From NCBI RefSeq assembly GCF_000494755.1, contig NC_022657.1:197501-261500 (forward strand): a DNA stretch of 64,000 nt, in the 5' to 3' direction. The stretch is from Amorphoplanes friuliensis DSM 7358 (lineage in GTDB: Bacteria > Actinomycetota > Actinomycetes > Mycobacteriales > Micromonosporaceae). This document shows positions 37,480-46,255 of the stretch, piece by piece. Under the pieces are notes generated by a model. The model saw only the letters and a list, made by a program, of their open reading frames with translations. It searched no databases and was not told the origin of the DNA. Numbering within the stretch: the stretch's first letter is position 1; each line of letters begins with the position of its first letter. A program made the position numbers and the translations under genes.

Positions 37480-38697
37480 ATGACAGACTCAGACGTTCGC
37501 TCCAGCGGACGCCGCACCGCGCAGACCCGCCGCCGGCCTTCCGGCGTGGGGCCGCGGAACCGCCCCGCCGAGACCGGCCCGGGCGCACCCAGCGCCGACG
37601 TCGCGGTCGACGCCCTGCTCGACATCGTCGACGACAAGGCGTGGCTGCGGGCCGACGGTTATCTGCCCGGCCCCGACGACATCCCGGTGGCCTCCAACCA
37701 GCTGCGGGCCCACGGCCTGCGCCGCGGTGACCGTGTCACCGGCATCGCCCACGTGCCGAGCGGCCGCAAGCCGGCCACGCTCGACGTGGCCACCATCAAC
37801 GGCCAGGACCCCCACCAGGCGGTCCGCCGGCCCGACTTCTACAAACTGACCGCCCTGTACCCCCAGGAGCGGCTGCGCCTCGAAACCGAGCCGCACATCC
37901 TCACCACCCGGGTCATCGACCTGGTCATGCCGATCGGCAAGGGGCAGCGCGCGCTGATCGTGTCGCAGCCCAAGGCCGGCAAGACCATGGTTCTGCAGGC
38001 GATGGCCAACGCGATCGCGACGAACAACCCCGAGGCGCACCTGATGCTGGTGCTCGTGGACGAGCGGCCCGAAGAGGTCACCGACATGCAGCGCTCGGTC
38101 AAGGGTGAGGTCATCGCGGCGACGTTCGACCGGCCGCCGACCGACCACACCGCGCTGGCGGAGCTGGCCATCGAGCGGGCCAAGCGGCTCGTGGAGGCCG
38201 GACGGGACGTGGTTGTCCTGCTCGACTCGATCACCCGGCTCGGCCGGTCCTACAACCTGGCGGCGCCGGCCCGCGGACGCACGATGTCCGGTGGCATCGA
38301 CTCGACCGCGCTCTACCCGCCGAAGCGGTTCCTCGGCGCGGCCCGCAACATTGAGAACGGTGGCTCGCTGACCATCCTGGCGACCGCGCTGGTCGACACC
38401 GGTTCGGCGATGGACACCGTCATCTTCGAAGAGTTCAAGAGCACCGGCAACGCCGAGATCAAGCTCGACCGGACGCTCGCCGAGTCCCGGCTCTTCCCGG
38501 CCGTCGACGTCACCAGTTCCGGCACCCGGCACGACGAGGCACTCGTCGGGCCGACGGAGCTGGCCCTGATGCACCAGCTCCGTCGCGCGCTCAGCGGCGA
38601 GGACCGCAAGCAGAGCCTGCGGCAGCTCCTCGAACACCTCAAGGCGACCAGCTCGAACGCCGAGTTCCTGCGCCGGGCTGCCCGTACCCAGAGCTAG
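37480..38697 (+). CDS. rho: Transcription termination factor Rho, short form
   Basis: A 405-residue Rho. A basic tail (about 1-40, RRTAQTRRRPSGVG) replaces the N-terminal helical bundle. The RNA-binding cold-shock-like domain follows (LLDIVDDKAWLRADGYLPGP), then the hexameric ATPase with Walker A PKAGKTM, DERPEEVTDMQR, Walker B VVVLLDSITRLGRSYN, Q-loop GRTMSGGIDSTAL and R-loop VIFEEFKSTGNAEIKLDR. Typical actinobacterial Rho is 600 residues or more with a long Arg-rich insertion, so this is probably a second, compact paralogue; the usual thrB/rpmE/prfA neighbours are absent. AGGAG precedes the ATG. Confidence 0.93.
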   Translation: MTDSDVRSSGRRTAQTRRRPSGVGPRNRPAETGPGAPSADVAVDALLDIVDDKAWLRADGYLPGPDDIPVASNQLRAHGLRRGDRVTGIAHVPSGRKPATLDVATINGQDPHQAVRRPDFYKLTALYPQERLRLETEPHILTTRVIDLVMPIGKGQRALIVSQPKAGKTMVLQAMANAIATNNPEAHLMLVLVDERPEEVTDMQRSVKGEVIAATFDRPPTDHTALAELAIERAKRLVEAGRDVVVLLDSITRLGRSYNLAAPARGRTMSGGIDSTALYPPKRFLGAARNIENGGSLTILATALVDTGSAMDTVIFEEFKSTGNAEIKLDRTLAESRLFPAVDVTSSGTRHDEALVGPTELALMHQLRRALSGEDRKQSLRQLLEHLKATSSNAEFLRRAARTQS

Positions 38698-38698
38698 A

Positions 38699-39358
38699 TC
38701 AGGGCAGGTCCACCGGGCGCAGCACCCGGTCGACGGCGTGCGCGATCTGCTTGTTGCCCTTGTTGATGTCGAAGACCACGACCTGCGCGTTGCGGTCGTT
38801 GCGGTCGGCGTCGATCAGGGTGACGCGCGGGCTGCGGTACCAGCAGCGCGACACATCCACCGTGATCTTCGAGCCGGCGGCGGTGGTCAGCTTGGCGCCG
38901 TCCGCCTTGAGCGCGGCCTTCTTGTCCACGGTCGCGCCCGGCACGACGTGGTAGAGCAGGACGGCCTCGACGGTGTCGATCCCGAGACCGGCCACCGTGG
39001 TGAACGCCTGCTGCTCGGTCGGCAGCGAACGCTTCTTCGTGACCTCCTTGGCGAGCTGCCGGAACGCACCGTCGTTCGGCACGAACGCGGTCAGCGCGAC
39101 CGTGCCGTCGGTGAGCACCTTGACCGGGCTGTTCGGCTTGGCGTCGAGCACCGCGAGCACAGCAGCGGTCAGTACGTCGAAGTCGCGCGAGTTGCGGTCG
39201 AAACCGCTCTTGTCCGCGGTGAGCACCGCGGCCAGCGACTTGGTGCCCAGCGGTTTGGTCTTGCCATGAGCCTGCGCGGGCGCCCCGAGTGCAACCGAGG
39301 CGAGAACGGTGGCCGTGGCCCCCGCGGCGATGCGGGTGGCCAATCGAGCGATGTTCAT
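38699..39358 (-). CDS. Secreted fasciclin-domain protein
   Basis: A 219-residue exported protein. A Sec signal peptide (about 1-31, ending GAPAQA) precedes one FAS1 domain (about 40-215) with the conserved VALTAFVPNDGAFRQL and VLLYHVVPGATVDKK blocks and the closing VVVFDINKGNKQIAHAVDRV. FAS1 domains mediate cell-surface adhesion. ATG 39358 has AAAGG 7 bases upstream; an upstream ATG at 39376 is also in frame. It ends one base from the convergent Rho gene. Confidence 0.93.
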   Translation of the reverse strand: MNIARLATRIAAGATATVLASVALGAPAQAHGKTKPLGTKSLAAVLTADKSGFDRNSRDFDVLTAAVLAVLDAKPNSPVKVLTDGTVALTAFVPNDGAFRQLAKEVTKKRSLPTEQQAFTTVAGLGIDTVEAVLLYHVVPGATVDKKAALKADGAKLTTAAGSKITVDVSRCWYRSPRVTLIDADRNDRNAQVVVFDINKGNKQIAHAVDRVLRPVDLP

Positions 39359-39440
39359 CAACACGCCTTTCGTCATGCGACCGATCAGCGGCGAATGCCG
39401 CCGACTGGAGTTCGCACGCACCGGGACGCCTGGATGCACG

Positions 39441-40202
39441 TCACAGAAAGTCGCGCAGCAACTTCGCCCAGGATTCCGGCTGGTCGAGGTGGGCGTCGTG
39501 GCCCGAGTCGGGGATCGTGACCACTCGGGTCCCCGGGCGCAGCTCGGCCATGCGGGCGATCTCCTCGTCCGGATTGCGGCTCTCGGCGGCCCGGACGATC
39601 AGGGTCGGTGCCTGGACCTGCTGCCATTCCGTCCAGCGGGCGGTCTCGGCGACCGGGCGGATCGCGGCCTCCATGATGTCGGCGTCGAAGCGGGGCCGGA
39701 AACCGTCCGGGTGCTCCTCCAGCTCGGCCGCCCAGGCCGTCGCGAGCGATCCCGGGCCCAGGAAGTCGACCGCCGCCTCCCGCGTCGGGAACGGCACGGG
39801 CCAGGAGGCGAACCACTGTCCGAGCCGGGCCGGGTAGTCGTCCACGCTGCCGCCGACACCACCCTCGAGCATCACCAGGCGGTCGACGAGGCCCGGGTGC
39901 CGCGCCGCGGTCAGCATCGCGGTGTGGGCGCCCATCGACTGGCCGGCCAGAGCGACCGGTCCGCCGTCGGCGAGGGCGGTGATCACGCGGGCGACATCCT
40001 CCACGTAGGCCTCGCGGGAGAGGTCGTCCGGCCGGCGGACGCTGTGGCCGTGCCCGCGCTGATCCGGGGCGATGAGGCGCCGGCCGGGGAGTGACACGGC
40101 CATCATCTCTGCGGCGCTGCCGGCCAGACCGTGCAGTAGGACCAGCGGGGGTCCGGATCCTGTCACGAGGCAGGACAAATGATCAATCTTGACACGCTGC
40201 AT
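39441..40202 (-). CDS. Alpha/beta hydrolase
   Basis: A 253-residue alpha/beta hydrolase: oxyanion motif LLHGLAGS, strand LIAPDQRGHGHS, nucleophile elbow AGQSMGAH, and C-terminal IPDSGHDAHLDQP with the catalytic His. Size and motifs fit small esterase/lipase- or MhpC-type enzymes; substrate unknown. ATG 40202 is preceded by GGGGA. Read alone, 82 bases from the fasciclin gene on the same strand. Confidence 0.91.
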   Translation of the reverse strand: MQRVKIDHLSCLVTGSGPPLVLLHGLAGSAAEMMAVSLPGRRLIAPDQRGHGHSVRRPDDLSREAYVEDVARVITALADGGPVALAGQSMGAHTAMLTAARHPGLVDRLVMLEGGVGGSVDDYPARLGQWFASWPVPFPTREAAVDFLGPGSLATAWAAELEEHPDGFRPRFDADIMEAAIRPVAETARWTEWQQVQAPTLIVRAAESRNPDEEIARMAELRPGTRVVTIPDSGHDAHLDQPESWAKLLRDFL

Positions 40203-40339
40203 GTCCCCATCATCGGTTCCTTCCCGCGGCGGGTGCACACCGGACGTTCGGCCAGCTAACCTCCTCGCTACGGACAATTCAGCTCACGGCAGAGCTAAGT
40301 AGCTGGTGATCGACCAATTCGGCGTGCCAGTCTCTGTAG

Positions 40340-40888
40340 GTGAAATCCGAAGCACCGAGGGTGTACAACGCCGAACAGACCGATGCCGGTTGGCGTTCTA
40401 TGTCCATGTTGGTCCGGCATGTGCAGAGGGGTGGTCACCCGGCCGCCGTGGCTCCGACGATCCGGCTGGGTGTCGGCGAAAAGCAGTACGGCTCCTTCCT
40501 CGTCGACGTGTCGGCCTATTTCTCCACCAAGGTGGACTACAGCAGCAGCATCTTCGCGAGCGGCGGGCTGTTCTTCACCGAGGGCAGCACCGAGGAGCAG
40601 GACGGCTGGCACGAGGGCAGGCGGCAGGCGGCGATCGTCACCAGCCAGCGGCTCGTGCTCGGCGACACCTCGTACGACTTCCGGTCGCTGATCCTCGTGC
40701 AGCCGAACCCGCTCGACTGGTCCGTGAACCTCTACTTCCAGGGCGCCCAGCCGATCATGCTGCGCGGCCCGTGGGTGCCGTGGATGACCGTTGTCATGTG
40801 CACCGAGCTCTACGGGTCGCCGTGGCCGCCCGGACACGTTCCGGACACCGATATGCCGATCAAGGTCATGTGCGAAAACGCGCAATAG
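40340..40888 (+). CDS. Hypothetical protein with PH-like segment
   Basis: A 182-residue soluble protein. The central block RRQAAIVTSQRLVLGD resembles the strand-turn signature of bacterial PH-domain proteins, and aromatic strands follow (WSVNLYFQGAQPIMLRGPW). Start uncertain: GTG 40340 is used, ATG 40400 is possible. Function unknown. It precedes sthA by 46 bases on the same strand. Confidence 0.65.
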   Translation: MKSEAPRVYNAEQTDAGWRSMSMLVRHVQRGGHPAAVAPTIRLGVGEKQYGSFLVDVSAYFSTKVDYSSSIFASGGLFFTEGSTEEQDGWHEGRRQAAIVTSQRLVLGDTSYDFRSLILVQPNPLDWSVNLYFQGAQPIMLRGPWVPWMTVVMCTELYGSPWPPGHVPDTDMPIKVMCENAQ

Positions 40889-40934
40889 CGCTGGCCCGTA
40901 GCGCTGGCCCGGAGATCCTGCCACGCTGACCTTC

Positions 40935-42338
40935 GTGTATGACTACGACCTGTTGGTGCTGGGCTCCGGGCCCAGTGGTCAGAAGGCCGCCATCGCAGCC
41001 TCCAAGCTCGGCAAGCGGGTCGGGATCATCGACCGCCGCGACATGATCGGCGGGGTGTGCATCAACACCGGCACCGTCCCGTCCAAGACCCTGCGGGAGG
41101 CCGTGCTCTACCTGACCGGCCTGAGCCAGCGTGACCTGTACGGCAGCAGTTACCGCGTCAAGGACGAGATCACGGTCAGCGATCTGGCCGCGCGGACCCA
41201 GCACGTGATCACCCGTCAGACCGACGTCATCCGCAACCAGCTCGCCCGCAACCACATCGAGATGCTGACCGGCACGGGCCGGTTCGCCGACGCGCACTCG
41301 ATCTGGATCGATGGCGGCACGGGCCGCGACACGAAGGTCACCTCAGACAAGATCATCATTGCCGCGGGCACCCGGCCGGCGCGACCGGACAGCGTCGACT
41401 TCGACGACCGGACCATCGTCGACTCCGACGGTGTCATCAACCTCCAGGCCGTGCCGCGCAGCATGGTCGTGGTCGGTGCCGGCGTCATCGGCATGGAGTA
41501 CGCCTCGATGTTCGCCGCGCTCGGCACCAAGGTCACCGTGGTCGAGCGGCGCGACAAGATGCTCGAGTTCTGCGACGAAGAGATCGTCGAGTCGCTGAAA
41601 TACCACCTGCGGGACCTGTCGGTGACTTTCCGGTTCGGCGAGGAGGTCGCGTCCGTCGAGCGGCACTCGACCGCCGCGCTGTGCATCCTCAAGAGCGGCA
41701 AGAAGATCGTCGCCGACACGGTGATGTATTCGGCCGGCCGCCAGGGCCAGACCGATGACCTGGCCCTCGAGGCCGCCGGCCTGAGCGCGGACAAGCGCGG
41801 CCGGATCGCGGTCGACACCAATTACCGTACGGCGGTCGACAACATCTACGCGGTCGGTGACGTCATCGGCTTCCCGGCCCTCGCCTCGACGTCGATGGAG
41901 CAGGGGCGGCTCGCGGCCCAGCACGCGTGCGGCGAACCGATCCGCGAGATCCACGAGCTGCAGCCGATCGGCATCTACACGATCCCGGAGATCAGCTTCG
42001 TCGGGAAGACCGAGGACGAGCTGACCGACGCCGCGACACCGTTCGAGGTGGGGATCGCCCGCTACCGCGAGCTCGCGCGGGGCCAGATCGTCGGTGACTC
42101 GTACGGCATGCTCAAGCTTCTGGTCTCGCCGGAGGACGGCCGGCTGCTCGGCGTGCACGTGTTCGGCACCGCGGCGACCGACATCGTGCACATCGGTCAG
42201 GCGGTGATGGGCTGCGGTGGCACGGTCGACTATCTCGTCGACGCGGTGTTCAACTATCCGACGTTGTCCGAGGCCTACAAGGTGGCCGCGCTGGACGCCA
42301 GCAACAAGATCCGCAACATCACCCGGATCGACGGCTGA
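40935..42338 (+). CDS. sthA: Si-specific (soluble) NAD(P)+ transhydrogenase
   Basis: A 467-residue flavoprotein of the pyridine-nucleotide disulfide oxidoreductase family. FAD site [17 protein letters not shown] at the start; the redox-motif region reads [18 protein letters not shown], keeping the first Cys but with Thr for the second, which is the diagnostic feature of SthA and excludes disulfide chemistry. The NAD site is [20 protein letters not shown], and the dimer domain ends [16 protein letters not shown]. It transfers hydride between NADPH and NAD, balancing redox cofactors. GTG start. Confidence 0.95.
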   Translation: MYDYDLLVLGSGPSGQKAAIAASKLGKRVGIIDRRDMIGGVCINTGTVPSKTLREAVLYLTGLSQRDLYGSSYRVKDEITVSDLAARTQHVITRQTDVIRNQLARNHIEMLTGTGRFADAHSIWIDGGTGRDTKVTSDKIIIAAGTRPARPDSVDFDDRTIVDSDGVINLQAVPRSMVVVGAGVIGMEYASMFAALGTKVTVVERRDKMLEFCDEEIVESLKYHLRDLSVTFRFGEEVASVERHSTAALCILKSGKKIVADTVMYSAGRQGQTDDLALEAAGLSADKRGRIAVDTNYRTAVDNIYAVGDVIGFPALASTSMEQGRLAAQHACGEPIREIHELQPIGIYTIPEISFVGKTEDELTDAATPFEVGIARYRELARGQIVGDSYGMLKLLVSPEDGRLLGVHVFGTAATDIVHIGQAVMGCGGTVDYLVDAVFNYPTLSEAYKVAALDASNKIRNITRIDG

Positions 42339-43115
42339 TCAGTACACCCAGACCCTGGTCCTGATCGGGATCTTGTCGTTCTTCCAGAGCCAGTTCATGG
42401 CCGAGATCGACAGCCGCGCGCAGCCGTGCGACGCGGGATACGGCGGCACGCTGTTCGCACCGTGGACAGCGATGCCGCCGTTGAAGTATTTCGGGCGCCA
42501 GAGCAGGCCGAGCGGCGCGTGCCGCCAGCCGTCGATCTGGCGGGACACCTTGAACTTCCCGCTCGGGGTGTCGGCCAGGAAGGTGTTGCCCTCCTGCTCG
42601 TAGTTCTCCATCGAGCCGGTCGAGGTGTTGAAGACCTCGCTGACCTTGCCGTCCTTGACCAGCATCAGCAGTTGCCGCTTGAGGCTGATCTCGATGACGT
42701 ACCCGTCGGTGCTCTTCGCCTTGGGGCGTACGCCCTGGTCGAGGGCCTTTTTGGTCTTGGGGCCGACCGTGCCGTCGCGGCCGAGGCCGGCTGCCTTCTG
42801 GAGGGCGTAGACCGCCTGCTGGGTCTGGCCGCCGAACTTGCCGTCAGCCTTGCCGTTCCAGTAACCGAGCTCGTTGAGCCGCTCCTGCAGGGCGACGACC
42901 TCAGCGCCTTTTGCGCCGGTCTTGAGCTTCAGCGGCTTCGGCTTCGGCTTGGGTTTCGGCGCGGCCGGGGTGGTCGGCTGCACGGAAGGTGAGGCCGGTG
43001 CCGAGGAGGGCGCGGGCGGGGGCGCCGCGGCCTGATCGGAACCGCCGCTGTCGCAGCCGACGGCCAAGGTGGCGGTGACAGCGATCGCCGCTGCGAACGA
43101 CAGAGCTTTCCGCAC
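42339..43115 (-). CDS. L,D-transpeptidase lipoprotein with peptidoglycan-binding domain
   Basis: A 258-residue lipoprotein with lipobox LAVGC, a Pro/Lys-rich linker (TPAAPKPKPKPKPLKL), a PG_binding_1 domain (about 70-130, ERLNELGYWNGKADGKFG) and a YkuD catalytic domain (about 138-258) with VHGANSV and SHGCARLS, the His and Cys of the active site. It forms 3-3 cross-links or attaches proteins to peptidoglycan outside the cell. GTG 43115 is chosen because AGGGAGG sits 5 bases upstream and the signal peptide then starts properly. Overlaps nothing; abuts the convergent sthA stop. Confidence 0.94.
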   Translation of the reverse strand: MRKALSFAAAIAVTATLAVGCDSGGSDQAAAPPPAPSSAPASPSVQPTTPAAPKPKPKPKPLKLKTGAKGAEVVALQERLNELGYWNGKADGKFGGQTQQAVYALQKAAGLGRDGTVGPKTKKALDQGVRPKAKSTDGYVIEISLKRQLLMLVKDGKVSEVFNTSTGSMENYEQEGNTFLADTPSGKFKVSRQIDGWRHAPLGLLWRPKYFNGGIAVHGANSVPPYPASHGCARLSISAMNWLWKNDKIPIRTRVWVY

Positions 43116-43193
43116 CAGGCCTCCCTCGACTACTTCATGGTCACACGCGAGAACTTCTCGAGAGGCCAATCTACCGGCAAGTGTCATCAGTTT

Positions 43194-43221
43194 AAGAACG
43201 ATTGTTCTTGACTGAACGTTC
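43194..43221. promoter_or_regulatory. Palindromes upstream of TetR gene
   Basis: AAGAAC-GATT-GTTCTT is a perfect 6-4-6 palindrome at 43194-43209, followed by the palindrome GAACGTTC at 43214-43221. Both lie between the divergent L,D-transpeptidase and TetR genes, 22-50 bases before the TetR ATG. Probable autoregulatory operator of the TetR protein. The core GAAC-N4-GTTC resembles a LexA box but lacks its C-G flanks. Confidence 0.6.
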
Positions 43222-43243
43222 TCAAACGACCTAGGGTGGGGTC

Positions 43244-43693
43244 ATGGGCCGGCCACGGGGATTCGACGAGGAGCAGGTCGTCCAGGCGGCCGTGGTGCTC
43301 TTCGGACGGCAGAGCTTCGACGGCACCTCGGTCGACGACCTGGTCAGCCATCTGGGTGTGCACCGCGGCAGCCTCTACAAGACCTTCGGCAGCAAGCGCG
43401 GTCTCTACCTGGCCGCGTTGCGGCAGCACGTCGCCCGTGACGTTGTCGCGGCGGCCGAGGTGTTCGCGGCGGCGGACGATCCCGTGACGGCGGTTCACCG
43501 GATCGTGGCGTCCGGGCCGGATCTCGGACTGCTGTTCCTGGCCCTGGTCGAGCGCGCACCGGTCGACGCCGAGGTCGCCGCCGAGACGAGTCGTGCGCTG
43601 GCACTGCTCGACGACGCCCGGCCCGGCCTCGACGAGGCGCTCGGCCTGCTGCTGCGCGCGAGGGCAACGCGAACGACCAATGAGGGGGAGTGA
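43244..43693 (+). CDS. Short TetR-family regulator
   Basis: A 149-residue regulator. The helix-turn-helix (FDEEQVVQAAVVLFGRQSFDGTSVDDLVSHLGVHRGSLYKTFGSK) is complete, but the C-terminal domain is only about 90 residues, shorter than the usual 130-140. It precedes a 117-residue hypothetical gene by 4 bases and probably controls it from the upstream palindromes. Confidence 0.88.
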   Translation: MGRPRGFDEEQVVQAAVVLFGRQSFDGTSVDDLVSHLGVHRGSLYKTFGSKRGLYLAALRQHVARDVVAAAEVFAAADDPVTAVHRIVASGPDLGLLFLALVERAPVDAEVAAETSRALALLDDARPGLDEALGLLLRARATRTTNEGE

Positions 43694-43697
43694 CGTC

Positions 43698-44051
43698 ATG
43701 GCGCACGTACGCATCGAGGGCGACGACCTGATCGTCGACATCGAGGGCCTCAACAAGATGTGGGCGCTCAAGAGCCGGATCACCGTGCCGCTGACACACG
43801 TCCGCGGCGCGACCTTCGACCCCGGCATCGTCCGCGAGCCCAAGGGTCTGCGCGCGCCGGGCACCCACGTGCCGGGCGTGATCGTGGCGGGGACGTTCCA
43901 CGCGGACGGCGAGCGGGTCTTCTGGGACGTCCGGGACGCGGACAAAGCCGTGGTCATCCAGCTCGACGACGCCGAATACGCCCGGCTGGTCATCGAGGTC
44001 GACGACCCCCGCGCGGCCGTCGACCTGATCGAGCAGGCCCTGGTCCGATGA
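43698..44051 (+). CDS. Small beta-rich conserved hypothetical protein
   Basis: A 117-residue soluble protein alternating beta strands and short turns (VRIEGDDLIVDIEGLNKMWA, ITVPLTHVRGATFD, GVIVAGTFHADGERVFWDV) and ending in an amphipathic helix (DDPRAAVDLIEQALVR). The layout is that of a PH-like barrel capped by a helix. It is immediately after the TetR gene and should be its main regulated partner. Function unknown. Confidence 0.8.
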   Translation: MAHVRIEGDDLIVDIEGLNKMWALKSRITVPLTHVRGATFDPGIVREPKGLRAPGTHVPGVIVAGTFHADGERVFWDVRDADKAVVIQLDDAEYARLVIEVDDPRAAVDLIEQALVR

Positions 44052-44056
44052 GCCGG

Positions 44057-44087
44057 AGGCCGTCCCGCCGAGGGGGTGGGACGGCCT
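44057..44087. terminator. Bidirectional terminator hairpin
   Basis: AGGCCGTCCC at 44057-44066 pairs with GGGACGGCCT at 44078-44087 around an 11-base loop, between the stop of the 117-residue gene and the stop of the convergent ThuA/ricin gene. No U-tract. Confidence 0.6.
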
Positions 44088-44096
44088 TCGCGATCT

Positions 44097-45362
44097 CTAC
44101 TGCGCGGTGAGCCGGAAGCTCTGCGCCGCGGTGCCGTTGCAGGCGTACTGCACGAGCTGCACGCCGTCGGCGGTCGAGGCTGCGGGGACGTCCAGGCACT
44201 TGCCGCTGTTGCGGTTGACGAAGTGGTACGAGCCGTCGGCCTCCGCGACCGGCTGCCACTGCTGGTTGGTGCCACCCGAATACGCCCACGTCTGGATCGG
44301 CGCGTTGTCGGCTGTCGACACGTTCGTCACGTCCAGGGCCTGTGCGCTGTTGCCGCGGTTGTTGATCCGTACGTAGCCGTCGCTGGTCGGCGCGAGCTGG
44401 TACTGCTGCGCAGTGCTGCCGTTGCAGGCGTACTGCTGGATGGCGGTGCCACTGGTGGTGCCGGCGGCGCGGGCGTCGACACATTTGCCGCTGTTCTTGC
44501 TGCTCAGGGCGTACCAGGAAGGGGTGTTGGGTGGGGTGCTGGTCGCGCCGCCGAGCCAGAGCAGGCCGTTGATCAGCCACTGGTTCTGCTGGGCGCTGGC
44601 GAAGGTCGACGAGGTGCGGGTGTTGGTCTCGTAGTTCATCGCGTTGTGGCCGAAGTTCGTGTAGAGCATCTTGTAGTTCTTGTTCGTCCAGATCAGCGGG
44701 TAGAAACCGCTGCGCCACTGCTGGTTCGGGTCGCTGCCGACCGGGAAGCTGGACGTGTCGACCGAGGCCAGGATGTCGATGTCCGGGTTCTGCCGCAGGT
44801 CGCGGCTCCACGAGTACCACTCGCTGACCGCGGAGGGGATCGTCGCCGCCAGGCCCGCGGTGGACGGGTGGTTGCGGTTCTCGATCTTCAGCGTCTCGGC
44901 GGTCGGTCCCCACGTGTTGGTGGCGAAGTTCCCCGAGCCCAGGAAGGTGTTGTAGTACCAGCTCCACGAGTTCGCGTCGGTGGTGAACGCGCTGACGTGG
45001 AAGCCCATCCAGGCCCCGCCGTTCTGCATGTACTGCTGGAACGCGGCGCGCTGACCCGACGGCGGCGCGTCGTCCAGGAACATGATGACCTTGTACTGCG
45101 CGAGGTTGCCGGTGTTGAGGCGGCTCCAGTCGGTGGTTGCTTCCCAGGTGAAGCCGTACTGTGCGCCGGCGCGGGGGAACCAGTCGCGGGCTTCCTTGTC
45201 GAAGTCGATGTGGGCGGCGTCCCAGGTGCCGTTGTAGAACGCGAGCACCTTGAACGGGGCTGCAGCGGCGGCGTCCGCGGGGCGTACGGCGATGCCTATG
45301 GTGCCGGCGGTGAGGATTCCGAGTGCGGCGACGAGGACGCGTCTGAGCAGATTTCTGGCCAC
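44097..45362 (-). CDS. Secreted ThuA-domain protein with C-terminal ricin-type lectin
   Basis: A 421-residue exported protein. Signal peptide about 1-33 (LLRRVLVAALGILTAGTIG). Residues about 38-270 are a ThuA-like (class I glutamine-amidotransferase-fold) domain: VLAFYNGTWDAAHIDFDKEA, VIMFLDDAPP, NGGAWMGFHVSAF and a late NFGHN. Residues about 285-420 are a ricin-B trefoil with three repeats ending in QQY, QQW and QSF, and Cys pairs SGKCVD...YACNG. ThuA proteins act on disaccharide or glycan substrates, and the lectin would bind polysaccharide. GTG start with AAGGA upstream. Confidence 0.93.
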   Translation of the reverse strand: MARNLLRRVLVAALGILTAGTIGIAVRPADAAAAAPFKVLAFYNGTWDAAHIDFDKEARDWFPRAGAQYGFTWEATTDWSRLNTGNLAQYKVIMFLDDAPPSGQRAAFQQYMQNGGAWMGFHVSAFTTDANSWSWYYNTFLGSGNFATNTWGPTAETLKIENRNHPSTAGLAATIPSAVSEWYSWSRDLRQNPDIDILASVDTSSFPVGSDPNQQWRSGFYPLIWTNKNYKMLYTNFGHNAMNYETNTRTSSTFASAQQNQWLINGLLWLGGATSTPPNTPSWYALSSKNSGKCVDARAAGTTSGTAIQQYACNGSTAQQYQLAPTSDGYVRINNRGNSAQALDVTNVSTADNAPIQTWAYSGGTNQQWQPVAEADGSYHFVNRNSGKCLDVPAASTADGVQLVQYACNGTAAQSFRLTAQ

Positions 45363-45430
45363 GGAATGTCCTTGGGGGGAAGGGGGCGGTGGGGCGGCGC
45401 CGCTGCATCACATCTTCAGTCATCGATGTG

Positions 45431-45459
45431 TTGACCCACAAGGTTAAGAGCCCTAATAG
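45431..45459 (+). promoter_or_regulatory. Candidate sigma70-type promoter
   Basis: TTGACC (45431-45436), a 17-base spacer and TAATAG (45454-45459) lie in the AT-rich 230-base gap before the CGNR gene at 45593, leaving a leader of about 130 bases. Close to consensus for actinobacterial housekeeping promoters. The rest of the gap, 45460-45592, holds nothing else I recognise. Confidence 0.4.
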
Positions 45460-45592
45460 TTAATTGAAGTTCCGATAGCGATCTTGATCAACTCTGGGTC
45501 AGCGGGCCGGGACGCTGCGTGGAGAGCATTTGCCCAGCTGGTCAGGTGACCGGTGGATGCGGGTGTGAAAAAGAATCAAGTACGCTTCGCCT

Positions 45593-46231
45593 ATGTCATG
45601 GAAGGCAAGTGCCCGGCACGGCGTACGCGAGGCGCCCGCCGGCCTCGCTCTTCTGCAGGATCTTCTGAACACCCGGGCGTCCATGTCCTACGCCCCGGAC
45701 CTGCTGGGCACGCCCGATGACGCGCAACGCTGGCTCACCGACGCGCTCGGCACCTGGGCCCGGGTGGCCGGCCTTCCGGCACCCGTCATCCTGCTGTCGT
45801 CGACCGACATGCGGTCGCTGCGGCGCCTGCGGACCACCTTCGAAGGGGTCATCCTCGCCGGCGGGCGCAGCCCCGAGCCCGACGGTGCCCTGCCACCCGC
45901 GGACGTGCCGGTCAGCCTGGTGCCCGACGCCGACGGCTGGGTGCGGATGGTGCCGAGCGGCCGCGGCATCCGCTGGCTCGCCTCCGCGCTCTGGGCCGAG
46001 GCGCTGCTCGCCCAGCAGGCCGGCCTCTGGCCCCGGCTCAAGCTCTGCCACAACATCGACTGCCGCGCGGCGTTCTTCGACACCTCCCGCAACAACAGCG
46101 GGGTCTGGCACGACGTCAGCACCTGCGGCAACACGGCCAATCTGCGGGCGTTCCGGGAGCGGAAGCGCCTGATGGGCAATTCCGGCAACCAGCTCGGCGG
46201 CCCCAGCGTGCAGCGCCCCGATCTGCACTGA
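45593..46231 (+). CDS. CGNR zinc-finger protein with ABATE-type N-terminus
   Basis: A 212-residue putative regulator. Residues about 1-150 match the ABATE domain seen in stress-induced actinobacterial regulators (LALLQDLLNTR, DDAQRWLTDALG). Residues about 150-200 are the CGNR zinc finger: LKLCHNIDCRAAFFDTSRNN, then STCGNTANLRAFRERKR, with four Cys to hold zinc and a basic helix for DNA. Target genes unknown. It ends 24 bases before the zinc-finger membrane protein gene. Confidence 0.9.
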   Translation: MSWKASARHGVREAPAGLALLQDLLNTRASMSYAPDLLGTPDDAQRWLTDALGTWARVAGLPAPVILLSSTDMRSLRRLRTTFEGVILAGGRSPEPDGALPPADVPVSLVPDADGWVRMVPSGRGIRWLASALWAEALLAQQAGLWPRLKLCHNIDCRAAFFDTSRNNSGVWHDVSTCGNTANLRAFRERKRLMGNSGNQLGGPSVQRPDLH

Positions 46232-46255
46232 CCAGCCGGGAACCAGCACGCCTCG

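Noticed and set aside
43194-43209. AAGAAC-GATT-GTTCTT as a LexA box
   Set aside because: The core matches but the flanking C and G of the LexA consensus are A and T, and a TetR gene is the obvious user.
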